Shown in pieces: positions 36,528 through 52,388 of a DNA stretch of 64,000 nt. The notes below the pieces were generated by a model. It made no database searches. It had not been told where the DNA came from and was given only the letters and a program-made list of their open reading frames with translations. Positions within the stretch are counted from its first letter, which is position 1. Each line of letters starts with the position of its first letter. The position numbers and the translations under genes are program-made. This DNA comes from Cellulomonas sp. JZ18 (GTDB taxonomy: Bacteria; Actinomycetota; Actinomycetes; Actinomycetales; Cellulomonadaceae): NCBI RefSeq assembly GCF_009720485.1, contig NZ_CP045245.1:2790001-2854000 (forward strand). The letters are read 5' to 3'.

Positions 36528-37583
36528 TCAGGACTCGAAGGCCGTGGGCAGGTAGTCGTCCACGTTCGCCTTGGTGACGACCGGGGCGTACAGCTGGATC
36601 GTGCGCGGGACCTCCACCTCGACGAGGTCGCTCATCGCCTTCTGCTGCACCAGCAGCCGGGCCAGCTTGACGCCGTCCGCCGCCTGCGTCGACGGGTAGA
36701 TGACCGTCGCCTTGAGCACGGAGTCGTCGGCCTTGATCGCCTCCATGACGTTCTTCGAGCCGGCGCCTCCCACCATGATGAACTCGTCACGGCCCGCGTT
36801 CTCGATGGCCGCCATGACACCGACGCCCTGGTCGTCGTCGTGGTTCCAGATCGCGTCGAGCTCGGGCGCCGCCTGCAGCAGGTTGGCCGCCGCCGCCTCG
36901 CCGCCCTGGACGGTGAAGTCCGCGGCCACGCGGTTGCCGACCTCCAGGCCGCACTCGGAGAGCGCGTCGGCGAAGCCGCGGCTGCGGTCCTGCGTCAGCG
37001 GCAGCGAGTCGATGCCGGCGATCTCGGCGACCTTCGCGTCGGGCTGGTCGCCGAGCTGCTCGCAGATGTACTGCCCGGCGCTGACGCCCATGCCGTAGTT
37101 GTCGCCCAGCACCGTGGTGCGCGCGGCGTTCGGGTCGTCGAACTCGCGGTCGACGTTGACGACGACGATGCCGGCCTCCATCGCCTGCAGCGCGACCTCG
37201 GTGAGCGCGGCGCCGTCGAACGGCAGCAGCACGATGGCGTCGACGCCGTCGTTGATGAACTGCTCGATCTGGCTGATCTGCAGGTTGACGTCGTTCGTGG
37301 CCTCGGCCTGGACGAGCTCGACGTCCTCGTACTTCTCCGCCTCGGCGACGGCGGCGCGCGTGATCGCGCCCATCCAGCCGTGGTCGGCGGCCGGGGCGGA
37401 GAAGCCGATCGTGACCGTCTCGCCGGTCTCGTCGTTCTCGGTGCCGGGCACGGCGGCCTGACCACCGGAGCCCTCGTCGGCGGTGTCCTGGGGCTCGTTG
37501 GACGTGCAGCCGGTCACCACGAGGGCGAGCGCGGCGGCGGTGCCGGCCATGGTGAGCCAGCGGCGGCGCAGGGGTGCAGACAT
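36528..37583 (-). CDS. ribose-type sugar ABC transporter substrate-binding lipoprotein
   Basis: 351 residues. Signal peptide with lipobox VVTGC, Cys26, then an acidic linker and the periplasmic-binding-protein-4 fold (VTIGFSAPAADHGWMGAITRAA, DAIVLLPFDGAALTEVA, VVVNVDREFDDP, WNHDDDQGVGVMAAIENAG). It captures a monosaccharide or polyol. ATG 37583 has GAGGAGG 6 nt upstream. It follows the permease gene by 52 nt. Confidence 0.93.
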   Translation of the reverse strand: MSAPLRRRWLTMAGTAAALALVVTGCTSNEPQDTADEGSGGQAAVPGTENDETGETVTIGFSAPAADHGWMGAITRAAVAEAEKYEDVELVQAEATNDVNLQISQIEQFINDGVDAIVLLPFDGAALTEVALQAMEAGIVVVNVDREFDDPNAARTTVLGDNYGMGVSAGQYICEQLGDQPDAKVAEIAGIDSLPLTQDRSRGFADALSECGLEVGNRVAADFTVQGGEAAAANLLQAAPELDAIWNHDDDQGVGVMAAIENAGRDEFIMVGGAGSKNVMEAIKADDSVLKATVIYPSTQAADGVKLARLLVQQKAMSDLVEVEVPRTIQLYAPVVTKANVDDYLPTAFES

Positions 37584-37635
37584 GACGATCCTCCTCGATC
37601 GGGGTGCTGCAGGGGTGTGCGGGTGACGGCGCGCG

Positions 37636-38690
37636 TCAGGTGGTGCGGGCGCGGGAGCGCTCGGCGAGGCGCTGCTGGAGCAGGACGGCGGCGACGATGA
37701 TCACGCCCTTGGCGATCGCCTGCGCCGAGATGGACAGGTTGTTCTGCGTGAACACGTTGGTCAGCGTCGTGAAGATGAGGACGCCGAGGACCGTGCCGAC
37801 GATGGTGCCGCGGCCGCCCGCCAGCAGCGTGCCGCCCACGACGACAGCGGCGATGGCCTCGAGCTCGTAGAGCTGGCCGTTGGTCGAGCTGCCGGCGGTG
37901 GTGCGGCCGAGCATCATGACGCCGGCGATGCCGGCGGCCAGGCCCGCCAGCGCGTAGAGGTACATGGTGTGCCGGCGCACGTCGATGCCGGCCAGGCGTG
38001 CGGCCTCGGGGTTGCCGCCGACCGCCACGGTCCGCCGCCCGAACGTCGTGCGGTTGAGCAGCACCCAGCCGGCCGCGGCGACGACGGCGAAGATCCACAC
38101 GAGCATCGGCACGCCGAGCACGCTCGAGCGGAAGAAGTCGAGGAACCCGTCGACGCGGACGACCTGCGTCTGCCGGTTCGCGATCATCTCCGCCAGGCCG
38201 CGCGCCGCGACCAGCATGGCGAGGGTCGCGATGAAGGCGACCACCTTGCCGTACGCGACCAGCACGCCGTTGACGACGCCGGCGCCGAGGCCGACCGCGA
38301 GCGCGCAGAGCACCATGACGACCCAGTGGTACTGCTCCGCCATCGCCTGCGTGGCCAGCGTCGAGGCCCAGACGGACGCGAGCCCGAGGACGGACCCGAC
38401 GGACAGGTCGATGCCGCCACCGGTGATGACGAACGTCATGCCGACGGACAGCACGCCGATGACGGCGGCCAGCCGCAGGATCGTCATGAGGTTGTCGACG
38501 CTCGCGAACCGCTCCCCGCGGTCGCCACGCCGACCGCGCAGACGAGCGCGAGGGCGATGACGAGGCCGAGGTTGCGGCCCGCGGCGCCGCGCAGCGGGTT
38601 GCGGCGCGGGCGTGCGGTGGTGGCGCTCGCCCGTTCCACGCGCGCGGACTCGTCCGCGGGGACGGGGGCCGCCAGGTGCTGGTCGCTCAC
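37636..38690 (-). pseudogene. ribose-type sugar ABC transporter permease, single-base frameshift
   Basis: Starts at GTG 38690, which overlaps the ATPase stop (GTGA), with a cytoplasmic N terminus and the first membrane segment LGLVIALALVCAVGVATAG. The frame breaks in the four-C run at 38514-38517 (plus strand). One more base would give AGERFASVDNLMTILRLAAVIG and join the rest, which runs to 37636 with about eight membrane segments and the family loop AVGGNPEAARLAGIDVRR. The restored protein is 351 residues. It is the membrane channel for the ATPase and binding protein next to it. Confidence 0.87.
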
Positions 38691-40228
38691 GCGGCACTTC
38701 CTTCCATGACGAGGTCGAGCACGCGGTGCTCGTCGATCTCGGACGCGGGGCCGGTGTGGACCACACGCCCCTCGGACAGGACGAGGACGCGGTCGGCGAG
38801 GCCGAGCACCTCCTCGATCTCGCTGGAGACCACGACGACGGCGGTGCCGGCCGCGGCGAGGCGCGCGATCAGCGCGTAGATCTCGGCCCGGGCACCGACG
38901 TCGACGCCGCGCGTGGGCTCGTCGAGCAGCAGGACTCGGCAGCCGTGGACGAGCCACCGGGCCAGCAGGACCTTCTGCTGGTTGCCGCCGGACAGGGTGC
39001 GGGCGGCGCGGTCGGGGTCCGCCGGGCGCAGGTCGAGCGCCCCGATCTGCTCGTCGGCGACGCGCCGCTCGGCGGGCTCGTCCAGGAACGGCCCGCGGGC
39101 GGTGCGGCCGAACGAGGAGAGGGTGATGTTGCGGTACACCGGCTCGTCGAGCAGCAGGCCCTGGCTCTTGCGCTCCTCCGGGCACAGGCCGATGCCGGCG
39201 CGCACGGCGGCACCGACGGAGCCGGCGTGCACGGGGCGTCCGTCGACGCTGACGCGTCCCGCGTGGGGGCGGCGCGCGCCGAAGACGGTCTCGAGGACCT
39301 CGGAGCGGCCGGCGCCGACGAGGCCGGCGAGCCCCACGACCTCCCCCGCCCGCACGTCGAAGGAGACGTCCGCGAACGCGCCGCGCACGGTGAGGTCCTC
39401 CACGCGCAGGACGACGGGTGCGTCGTGCGGGACCGGCGGGCGGCGCGGGATCGCGTACTCGACCGTGCGGCCCGTCATGAGCCGGATGAGGTCGGCGGTG
39501 GGCGTCGTCGCGGCGGGCAGGCCCTGGGCGACGGTCCGGCCGTCCTTCAGCACGGTGATGCGGTCGCCGATCTCGCGGATCTCGTCGAGGCGGTGCGAGA
39601 TGTAGACGACGGCGACACCCTGCGCGGTGAGCTCGCGCACGACGCGGAAGAGGTTGGCGACCTCCTCGCTGTCGAGCACGGCCGACGGCTCGTCCATGAC
39701 GATGACGCGGGCGTCGTGGGAGAGCGCGCGCGCCATGCTGACGACCTGCTTGCCGGCCGCGGACAGCGTGCCGACCTCGCGGTGCGGCGACAGGTCGCCG
39801 TGGCCCAGCCGCCGCAGCAGCTCGCGCGTGCGCTGGGCCGCGGTGCGGCGCTGGGTGAACCCGCCGGACGCGACCTCGTGCCCGAGGTAGACGTTCTCCG
39901 CGACGGAGAGCCCGTCGACGACGTCGAGCTCCTGGTACATCGTCGCGACGCCGAGGCGCAGGCCCGCGACGGGGTGCGCGATCGTCACGGGGGTGCCGTC
40001 GAGGAGGATCTCGCCCTCGTCCGGCTGGTGGGCGCCCGCGAGCACCTTGATGAGCGTGGACTTGCCCGCCCCGTTCTGGCCGAGCAGGCAGTGCACCTCC
40101 CCCGCGCGGACCTCGAGGTCGACGCCGTCGAGAGCCCGGGCGCCGGGGAACTGCTTGACGATCCCGCGCATGCGCAGGATCGCGTCGGTGGGTGCGGCGG
40201 CGGCCGCCGCGGGGTCGTCGTTGACCAT
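38687..40228 (-). CDS. ribose-type sugar ABC transporter ATP-binding protein
   Basis: 513 residues with two ATP-binding domains. The first has Walker A GQNGAGKSTLIK near residue 50 and Walker B VIVMDEPSAVLD, but a weak signature (LSAAGKQ). The second lacks a full Walker A (GLVGAGRSE) but has a good signature LSGGNQQK and Walker B LLLDEPTRGVD. This asymmetry is normal for RbsA/MglA-type proteins. It is first in the operon, with a leaderless ATG start 7 nt after TACGGT. Confidence 0.94.
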   Translation of the reverse strand: MVNDDPAAAAAAPTDAILRMRGIVKQFPGARALDGVDLEVRAGEVHCLLGQNGAGKSTLIKVLAGAHQPDEGEILLDGTPVTIAHPVAGLRLGVATMYQELDVVDGLSVAENVYLGHEVASGGFTQRRTAAQRTRELLRRLGHGDLSPHREVGTLSAAGKQVVSMARALSHDARVIVMDEPSAVLDSEEVANLFRVVRELTAQGVAVVYISHRLDEIREIGDRITVLKDGRTVAQGLPAATTPTADLIRLMTGRTVEYAIPRRPPVPHDAPVVLRVEDLTVRGAFADVSFDVRAGEVVGLAGLVGAGRSEVLETVFGARRPHAGRVSVDGRPVHAGSVGAAVRAGIGLCPEERKSQGLLLDEPVYRNITLSSFGRTARGPFLDEPAERRVADEQIGALDLRPADPDRAARTLSGGNQQKVLLARWLVHGCRVLLLDEPTRGVDVGARAEIYALIARLAAAGTAVVVVSSEIEEVLGLADRVLVLSEGRVVHTGPASEIDEHRVLDLVMEGSAA

Positions 40229-40235
40229 GTCGAGG

Positions 40236-40278
40236 ACCGTACGGCGGACTTCTGCCGACGGTCAAGCAAAAGATGACC
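40236..40278 (-). promoter_or_regulatory. promoter and candidate operator of the ribose-type operon
   Basis: Minus-strand -10 TACGGT (40236-40241) ends 7 nt before the ATPase ATG; -35 TTGACC (40260-40265) is 18 nt further out. An inverted repeat GGTCA-N9-TGACC (40260-40264 and 40274-40278) overlaps the -35 and faces the ROK regulator gene, so it is a candidate operator. Confidence 0.55.
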
Positions 40279-40345
40279 ACCGAGTGGCAGAGTTATCTCA
40301 CCGTGACGCGCCGAAGCACGGCGGGGGCGACGAGGAGGCGACACT

Positions 40346-41554
40346 GTGGGCATGGACGAGCCGCTGCGGACGACCCGCTCCCCCGGCGTCGGCGACCTGC
40401 TGCAGCTCCTGCGCGACGGCCGCCCCCGCACGCGCTCCGACCTCGCGGCGGTCACGGGGCAGGCGCGGTCCACCGTCGCGGCACGCGTCGACGCGCTGCT
40501 GGCCACCGGGCTCGTCGCACCCGCCGGCGCGAGCTCGTCGACGGGCGGCCGCCCGCCCGCCACGTTCGCGTTCAACCCCGCGGCCGAGGTCGTGCTCGCG
40601 GTGGACCTCGGTGCGACGCACGCCCGGCTCGCCGTCACCGACCTCGCCGGCACCGTCCTCGCCGAGCACGGCGAGGCCATCGCCATCGCCGACGGCCCGG
40701 ACGCCGTGCTGCACCACGTCGCCGACCTCGGGCGGCGGCTGCTGCAGGAGGCGGACCGTCCGGGCAGCGACCTCGCCGCCGTGGGCGTCGGGCTGCCCGG
40801 CCCCGTCGAGCACGCCACGGGACGCCCCATCAACCCGCCGATCATGCCCGGCTGGGACGACGCCGACGTGCCGGGCGTCCTCGGCGGGCTGCTCGACGCC
40901 CCCGTGCTCGTCGACAACGACGTCAACATCATGGCCGTCGGCGAGCACAGCACCTGCTGGTCCGGCGTGGCCGACCTGCTGTTCGTCAAGGTCGCCACCG
41001 GCATCGGCGCCGGCATCATCACCGACGGCCGGATCCGGCGCGGTGCGCAGGGGGCCGCCGGGGACCTCGGGCACATCGCCGTGCCCGGTGGCTCCGACCG
41101 TCCGTGCCGCTGCGGCAACACCGGCTGCCTCGAGGCGGTCGCGTCCGGTCAGGCGCTCGCCGCCGACCTGGCGGCGCGCGGGCTGCCCACCGCCACCAGC
41201 GGCGACGTCGTCGGGCTCGTCCGCGCCGGCGACCTCGCCGCCTCGGCCGCCCTGCGCGAGGCCGGGCGCAGCATCGGCGCCGTCCTCGCCGCGACGGTGA
41301 GCATGCTCAACCCGTCCGTCATCGTCATCGGCGGGCGCGTCGCCGAGGCCGGCGAGCACCTGCTCGCGGGCATCCGGGAGGTCGTCTACGCCCGGTCCCT
41401 GCCGCTCGCGACGCAGCACCTGCGCATCGTCGCGTCCCGCACGGGCGAGCGGGCGGGCGTGCTGGGCGCGTCGGCGATGGCCGCGGAGCACGTGCTGTCC
41501 CCCGCCGCGGTCGACGCGCGGCTCGCCGCGTCCCCGGTGGCCGTGGCGCGCTGA
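40346..41554 (+). CDS. ROK-family transcriptional repressor
   Basis: 402 residues. N-terminal winged helix (LLQLLRDGRPRTRSDLAAVTGQARSTVAARVDALL) followed by a sugar-kinase-like ROK domain: VLAVDLGATHARLAV (ATP-binding type), GVGLPGPVEHATG, VLVDNDVNIMAVGEH, GIGAGIITDGRIRRGAQGAAGDLGHI, and the zinc motif CRCGNTGCLEA. It probably senses a sugar and controls the divergent ABC operon. GTG 40346 has AGGAGG 7 nt upstream; ATG 40352 is the alternative. Confidence 0.92.
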   Translation: MGMDEPLRTTRSPGVGDLLQLLRDGRPRTRSDLAAVTGQARSTVAARVDALLATGLVAPAGASSSTGGRPPATFAFNPAAEVVLAVDLGATHARLAVTDLAGTVLAEHGEAIAIADGPDAVLHHVADLGRRLLQEADRPGSDLAAVGVGLPGPVEHATGRPINPPIMPGWDDADVPGVLGGLLDAPVLVDNDVNIMAVGEHSTCWSGVADLLFVKVATGIGAGIITDGRIRRGAQGAAGDLGHIAVPGGSDRPCRCGNTGCLEAVASGQALAADLAARGLPTATSGDVVGLVRAGDLAASAALREAGRSIGAVLAATVSMLNPSVIVIGGRVAEAGEHLLAGIREVVYARSLPLATQHLRIVASRTGERAGVLGASAMAAEHVLSPAAVDARLAASPVAVAR

Positions 41555-41642
41555 CGACGGCTCCACGCAGCGTCCGCCGGTGCGGCGCGGCGCGCGGCCC
41601 TTACCGGCGCCGCGCCGGTGGTGAGGTGAGGGCCGCCCGCCC

Positions 41643-42955
41643 TCAGCAGGTGCCCGCGCCACCACCCGTCGGCTGCCGCCGGTAGGCGTAGCGGTGCGCC
41701 GGCACGAAGCCGAGGCCCGCGTACAGCGCACGGGCCGCGTCGTTGTCCGTCTCGACCTGCAGGAACGCGCGGGACGCGCCCCGGTGTGCGGCTGCCTCCA
41801 GCGCCGCGCGCGTGAGGGCACGGCCCAGGCCCTGACGGCGCGCGGCCGGGGCGACCTGGAGGCACGACAGCGCGGCCCAGCCGTCCGCGAGCGCGGCGCG
41901 GATGATCCCGACGGGCGCACCGGCGCCGTCCGTCGCGGTGAGGTACGCCGCGGGCGCCCCGGTGAGGAGGCGGCGGCCGACGTCCCGCGGTCCGCGCTTC
42001 ACCGCGAGCCAGGTGTCCAGCCAGACGTCGTCCGGGACGTCGGACACCGCGAGGGCGACCCCGCCCGGCAGGGCGGCGGGCGCACCGGGGTCGACGTCGT
42101 CCCGCACGAGCACGTCCGTGACGACGCCCGCGTCGTAGCCGCGTGCGTCGAGCTCCGCCACCAGGCCGGGTGCGGTGTCCGGGTCGCCCACGCGGAAGAC
42201 GGCCGGCTGCCCCGCGGCGGCGTACAGCGCCTCGACCGCGTCGACCGCGGCCGCCAGGTCGTCGGGGGTGCCGAGGGGCAGCGCGGAGTTCGCCCGCTGC
42301 GTCAGCCCGTCGGACAGCCCCACGCGCCACGGCCCGACCCGTTCGACCCGCACCGGCGGCCACGTCGCCGCCTCCGTGCGCGCGCCCGGCGCGGCAGGCA
42401 CGTCCCACGTGTAGACGAGCATCGGCACCTCGCCGACCGCCCAGTCCCGCGCGGGCGTGCGCACCCAGCCGAGCCGCTCGTACAGCCGCTGCGCGGTCCG
42501 CATCGCCTCGAACGTCGTCAGCACCGCACGGCGCGCACCGGTCGCGGCGCCCTCCGCGAGCGCGGCACGCACGAGCTCCGCCGCCACCCCCGGCCGCGCG
42601 CGTCGTGGCGCACCGCGAGCATCCGCAGCTCGACCTCGCCGTCGCGGGCGATGTGCGTGAACGGCGCCCCGGCGGCGGCCAGCGTGATCGTCCCGACGAC
42701 CTCCTCCGCGCCGCCCTCGCCCCGCGTCGTGGCCACGAGGACGTGGGCCTGCGCGATCCGGCGGGCGGCGTCCCGCAGCTCCGCCAGGTACGGCGACCCG
42801 GCCGGGACGAGGCCGTCCGCCAGGTACACGTCGGCGACGAGCGCGCCGAGCGCGTCGGCGTCCTGGAGCCCGGCGCGGCGCACCCGCAGGCCCGTGCTCG
42901 CGCCGGGCGCGACCGTGGCCGTGGCCGTGGCCGCGGAGAGCACCTCGTCCGTCAC
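41643..42955 (-). pseudogene. double GNAT acetyltransferase, single-base frameshift
   Basis: GTG 42955 has AGGAGG 6 nt upstream. The first half (VAPGASTGLRVRRAGLQDADALGALVADVY ... ELRMLAVRHDARGRG) leads into the acetyl-CoA loop, where the frame breaks in the five-C run at 42587-42591 (plus strand). It continues as AAELVRAALAEGAATGARRAVLTTFEAMRTAQRLYERLGW and then a second GNAT domain with LQVAPAARRQGLGRALTRAALEAA and NDAARALYAGLGFVP. One added base restores 437 residues. The arrangement recalls mycothiol synthase-like double GNAT proteins, but the sequence is not convincing enough to name it. Confidence 0.82.
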
Positions 42956-43001
42956 CGTCGTCCTCCTCGTCCGTCGTGCCGCACCGGGTCCGGTCCCGGC
43001 G

Positions 43002-43343
43002 TCACTCGTACTCCCGCCGGTGGCGCGACGCCCAGCACAGCGCGTCGACCGCCGCGTCGTCCAGCCCGGGGTGGCGGACGCGGATCCTCGCCGCGAACGC
43101 CGGCACGACGCTGTGGTCGACGCTCTCGTCGGGCGCCACGTCGATCGCCTCCGCCTCGGCGAGCAGCCGGTCGACCACCGTGCGCAGCTCGTCCGCCCGA
43201 CCGACGGGCGCGAGCCGGGCGAGCACGTCGGGACGTGTCGTCGGGCGTGCCGCGCTGCCGCGGCCCACGTACTCCACCACGGCTCGGTTGACGAGCTCGG
43301 TGGGCAGCGCGGGGCGCTCCCCCGCGCCCGGACCCGTCCTCAC
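43002..43343 (-). CDS. hypothetical protein
   Basis: 113 residues, no signal peptide or membrane segment. Rich in Arg, Ala and Asp/Glu; ends DDAAVDALCWASRHRREYE. I recognise no family. Its GTG start overlaps the TGA of the DUF3592-like gene (GTGA), so it is real and translationally coupled, and it ends a run of four co-directional genes. Confidence 0.6.
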   Translation of the reverse strand: MRTGPGAGERPALPTELVNRAVVEYVGRGSAARPTTRPDVLARLAPVGRADELRTVVDRLLAEAEAIDVAPDESVDHSVVPAFAARIRVRHPGLDDAAVDALCWASRHRREYE

Positions 43344-43741
43344 CAGCCCTGCGCGACGACGACGGCGGCGACCACCACGACCAGGACGAGGAGCACCCCG
43401 CAGCCGACGTAGACCCAGCCCAGCGCTCCGGCGACCCGCAGCTCCCCGGGTGTCTGCGCGACCGCGGGCCGCCGGGGGTCGACGTGCACCGGGATGCTCG
43501 CGCCGACCGCGGGCAGCGGACCCTGCACGAAGCGCGCGGCTCGGCCGCGGTACCGGAACGGCCGCCCGTCGAGGTGGTACCCGAGGTCGAGGTGCCGGCC
43601 CTCGACGCCCAGGACCGTCGCCGCCACGGGCGCCAGCCGCAGCTCTCGCGCCCGGCAGGTCCGCACGACCCACAGGCCGCCGAGCACGAGCGCCACGCCG
43701 GTCACGGCTCCCAGGCCGAGTACTCCCCACAGCATGCCCAT
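43340..43741 (-). CDS. DUF3592-like membrane protein
   Basis: 133 residues with a membrane segment at each end (residues 3-25 and about 105-130) and a beta-rich middle: APVAATVLGVEGRHLDLGYHLDGRPFRYRGRAARF and IPVHVDPRRPAVAQTPGELR. This pattern of a small exported loop between two helices matches the DUF3592 type. The function is unknown. ATG 43741 has GGAGG 10 nt upstream. It lies 76 nt after the 586-residue gene and overlaps the next. Confidence 0.7.
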   Translation of the reverse strand: MGMLWGVLGLGAVTGVALVLGGLWVVRTCRARELRLAPVAATVLGVEGRHLDLGYHLDGRPFRYRGRAARFVQGPLPAVGASIPVHVDPRRPAVAQTPGELRVAGALGWVYVGCGVLLVLVVVVAAVVVAQGW

Positions 43742-43817
43742 CCGTCCGTCTCCTCCACGTGTCGCCCCGTCCGCGAGGACGAGCATGCCGCAGGCGCCGG
43801 CCTCGTCGGCCCGCCCC

Positions 43818-45578
43818 TCAGTCCTCCGTACCCACCCGCAGCGCGACCCACTCCGCGAGCTCGGCGACCGCGCGGTCCACCGACGCCGGTGCGCTGTCGA
43901 GCGGGACGCGTGCGCCGAACAGCGCGTACAGGTGGCGCCCGGCGCCGATCTCCACCGACCGGGCGAGCGCACGCTCCGGACCGCGGAGGGCGACGTGCGC
44001 GCTCACCCGCCGGCGGATGCCGAGCGCGAGGCCCTCGACGTCCTCGTCCTGCCGGCGTCCGAGCACCGCCCAGTCCGTGCCGAGCACGCGCGCGAGGGCC
44101 TGCTCGACCCCGGCCAGTCCCGGGTCCTGCGCGTGCCCCCGCAGGGCGGCCCTCGCTCCCCGCGGGTCGCGCCGGTACCGCGCCAGGTAGGCGTCCGAGA
44201 GCGTCGAGGACGCACGGTCCCGCGCCCGCACCAGCACGTCCCGGACCACCCGGGCGGGGTCGTCGCCCTGTGCCTCGAGCTCCAGTGGCTGCGTCCCGAA
44301 CCCGTCCAGCCGCGCCCAGGCGGCGCCCGTGCGCACCCCCACCGTGACGACGTACGCACCGAGCAGCACGCCCTCCGCCGCCGCCGACGCCGAGCGCAGC
44401 CGGGGCTCGGCGACGTCGTCGCCCAGCACCGCGACCATCGCGTCCGCGCACCACCCGGCCCACTCGAGCGCGGCCGAGGCCGTCCGGCCCTGCGGGCGCA
44501 CCGCGTGCCACAGGCCGTCGCCGTGGCGGTCGCGGTCCACGAGCAGCCCGTGCGCGGTCAGCACCTCGAGCTGGCGGGCCAGCACGCCGTCGTCCGGGAC
44601 CGTGCACGGGTCCACCGGGAACGTGACCGGCTTCCCCGACGCCACCGCGTCCTCGACGAACGGCACCACGTACGCGTCGACGTACTGGTCCACCGACAGG
44701 TCCTGCTCGGCCCGCACTCGAGCCGCCTGCGGCAGGTGGAAGGTGGTCGCGGGCTCGGGGGCGAGGTCCAGGAGCTCGCGGCAGAACTCGTGCAGCACCG
44801 CGAGCCGGTGGCGCACCGCCTCGAGGTCCGACCCGCCCCACAGGTACTCCCCGGGCAGCACGCTGACGCCCGCGCCCGTCGGCAAGGTCAGCCCCGCCAC
44901 GACGTTCCGCCGGGGCAGCTCGAACCCGACGGTCAGGTCCAGCGCGCCGTGGACGCGGTGACGCACGGCCTCGAAGGAGGGGTCCGCGAGGGGCACCGGG
45001 GCGTCGACGGCGTTCCCGAACTCGGCCCGGACGAGGCGTTCGACCTCGTCGAGCGACGTCAGGTCGCCCCCGCCGCGCCGGGCGTCCGCGCGCGGCCTGG
45101 CCGCACGGCGCTCGAGCCAGCGCAGGTACCGCTCGGGGAGCCGTGCCCGCGCGAGCTCCAGCGCCTGCGCCACGACGGCGTCCGCCGCGGTCGGCCACGG
45201 CCCCTCGACCCGCCGCAGGTCGACGACCTGCCCGAAGCCGGTCGTCACGCTGCCGGTGGCGGCCCCGTCCTCGAGCCGGACCCGGAACGGGAGGGCGTGG
45301 AACAGCTCGCCCTCGAACGTCGTGCCGTCGTCGCTCACCGCACCGGACGTCACCACGGCGCCGCGGACCCGCTCGGGCGTCGCGACGAGCCGGTACAGGT
45401 CGCCGGGGCGAGCGGGCCGCCCCGCAGCCGCAGCACCGTCCGCGGCGACGTCCTGCTCCCCCACCGCCGCGTCCGCGTCCGCCGCGGCGGCCCGCGCCTC
45501 GACCTCGTCCCACGTCACGCCGGCGAACAGACCCTCGCGCTGGGCCTGCTCGAACGCCTCCCGGGGCGACCGCGTCAC
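43818..45578 (-). CDS. uncharacterised 586-residue protein
   Basis: No membrane segment or signal peptide, so probably cytosolic. The N-terminal third has mixed alpha/beta sequence (GDLYRLVATPERVRGAVVTSG, FRVRLEDGAATGSVTTGFG). The C-terminal half is helix-rich (YVDAYVVPFVEDAVASGKPV, SAALEWAGWCADAMVAVLGDD, HLYALFGARVPLDS). I do not recognise a family or catalytic motif. The GTG start overlaps the stop of the 107-residue gene (GTGA), so the two are likely to work together. The two following small genes may belong to the same operon. Confidence 0.7.
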   Translation of the reverse strand: MTRSPREAFEQAQREGLFAGVTWDEVEARAAAADADAAVGEQDVAADGAAAAGRPARPGDLYRLVATPERVRGAVVTSGAVSDDGTTFEGELFHALPFRVRLEDGAATGSVTTGFGQVVDLRRVEGPWPTAADAVVAQALELARARLPERYLRWLERRAARPRADARRGGGDLTSLDEVERLVRAEFGNAVDAPVPLADPSFEAVRHRVHGALDLTVGFELPRRNVVAGLTLPTGAGVSVLPGEYLWGGSDLEAVRHRLAVLHEFCRELLDLAPEPATTFHLPQAARVRAEQDLSVDQYVDAYVVPFVEDAVASGKPVTFPVDPCTVPDDGVLARQLEVLTAHGLLVDRDRHGDGLWHAVRPQGRTASAALEWAGWCADAMVAVLGDDVAEPRLRSASAAAEGVLLGAYVVTVGVRTGAAWARLDGFGTQPLELEAQGDDPARVVRDVLVRARDRASSTLSDAYLARYRRDPRGARAALRGHAQDPGLAGVEQALARVLGTDWAVLGRRQDEDVEGLALGIRRRVSAHVALRGPERALARSVEIGAGRHLYALFGARVPLDSAPASVDRAVAELAEWVALRVGTED

Positions 45579-45894
45579 CGGCTCGGCGCCGGCGGTCCCC
45601 CGGGGGGCACGTCGTCCGCCGGGGCCGGTGCCCAGGGGCGGCCGAGCCGCTCGAGCTCCTCGAAGAACACGGCACGGGCGGCCTCCAGGTCGCGCGTGCG
45701 GACGCGCTCACGGTCCCGCCCCATGTCGCGGTACGTGACGACGTAGTCGTCGCCCTGCCTGCCGACGACGACGACCTCGCTGCTCGCCATCGTGGGCAAG
45801 CCCCGGACGACGAAGTCCATGCCGTACGCGTAGCCGCGCCGCTCCGCGTCCTGCTTGAGGGCGACCAGCTCGGGCGCCGGCGCGTGGTCGGCGC

Positions 45895-45898
<4 letters not shown>
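45575..45898 (-). CDS. uncharacterised small protein upstream of the 586-residue protein
   Basis: 107 residues, acidic, no membrane segment. Sequence LVALKQDAERRGYAYGMDFVVRGLPTMASSEVVVVGRQGDDYVVTYRDMGRDRERVRTRDLEAARAVFFEELERLG predicts a compact alpha/beta fold with a Pro-rich tail. Its size and its overlap with a large downstream gene would suit an adaptor or immunity-type partner, but I cannot assign a family. The GTG start itself overlaps a stop codon of a tiny open frame running from the ligA end. Confidence 0.65.
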
Positions 45899-52384
<6,486 letters not shown>

Positions 52385-52388
52385 GGGG

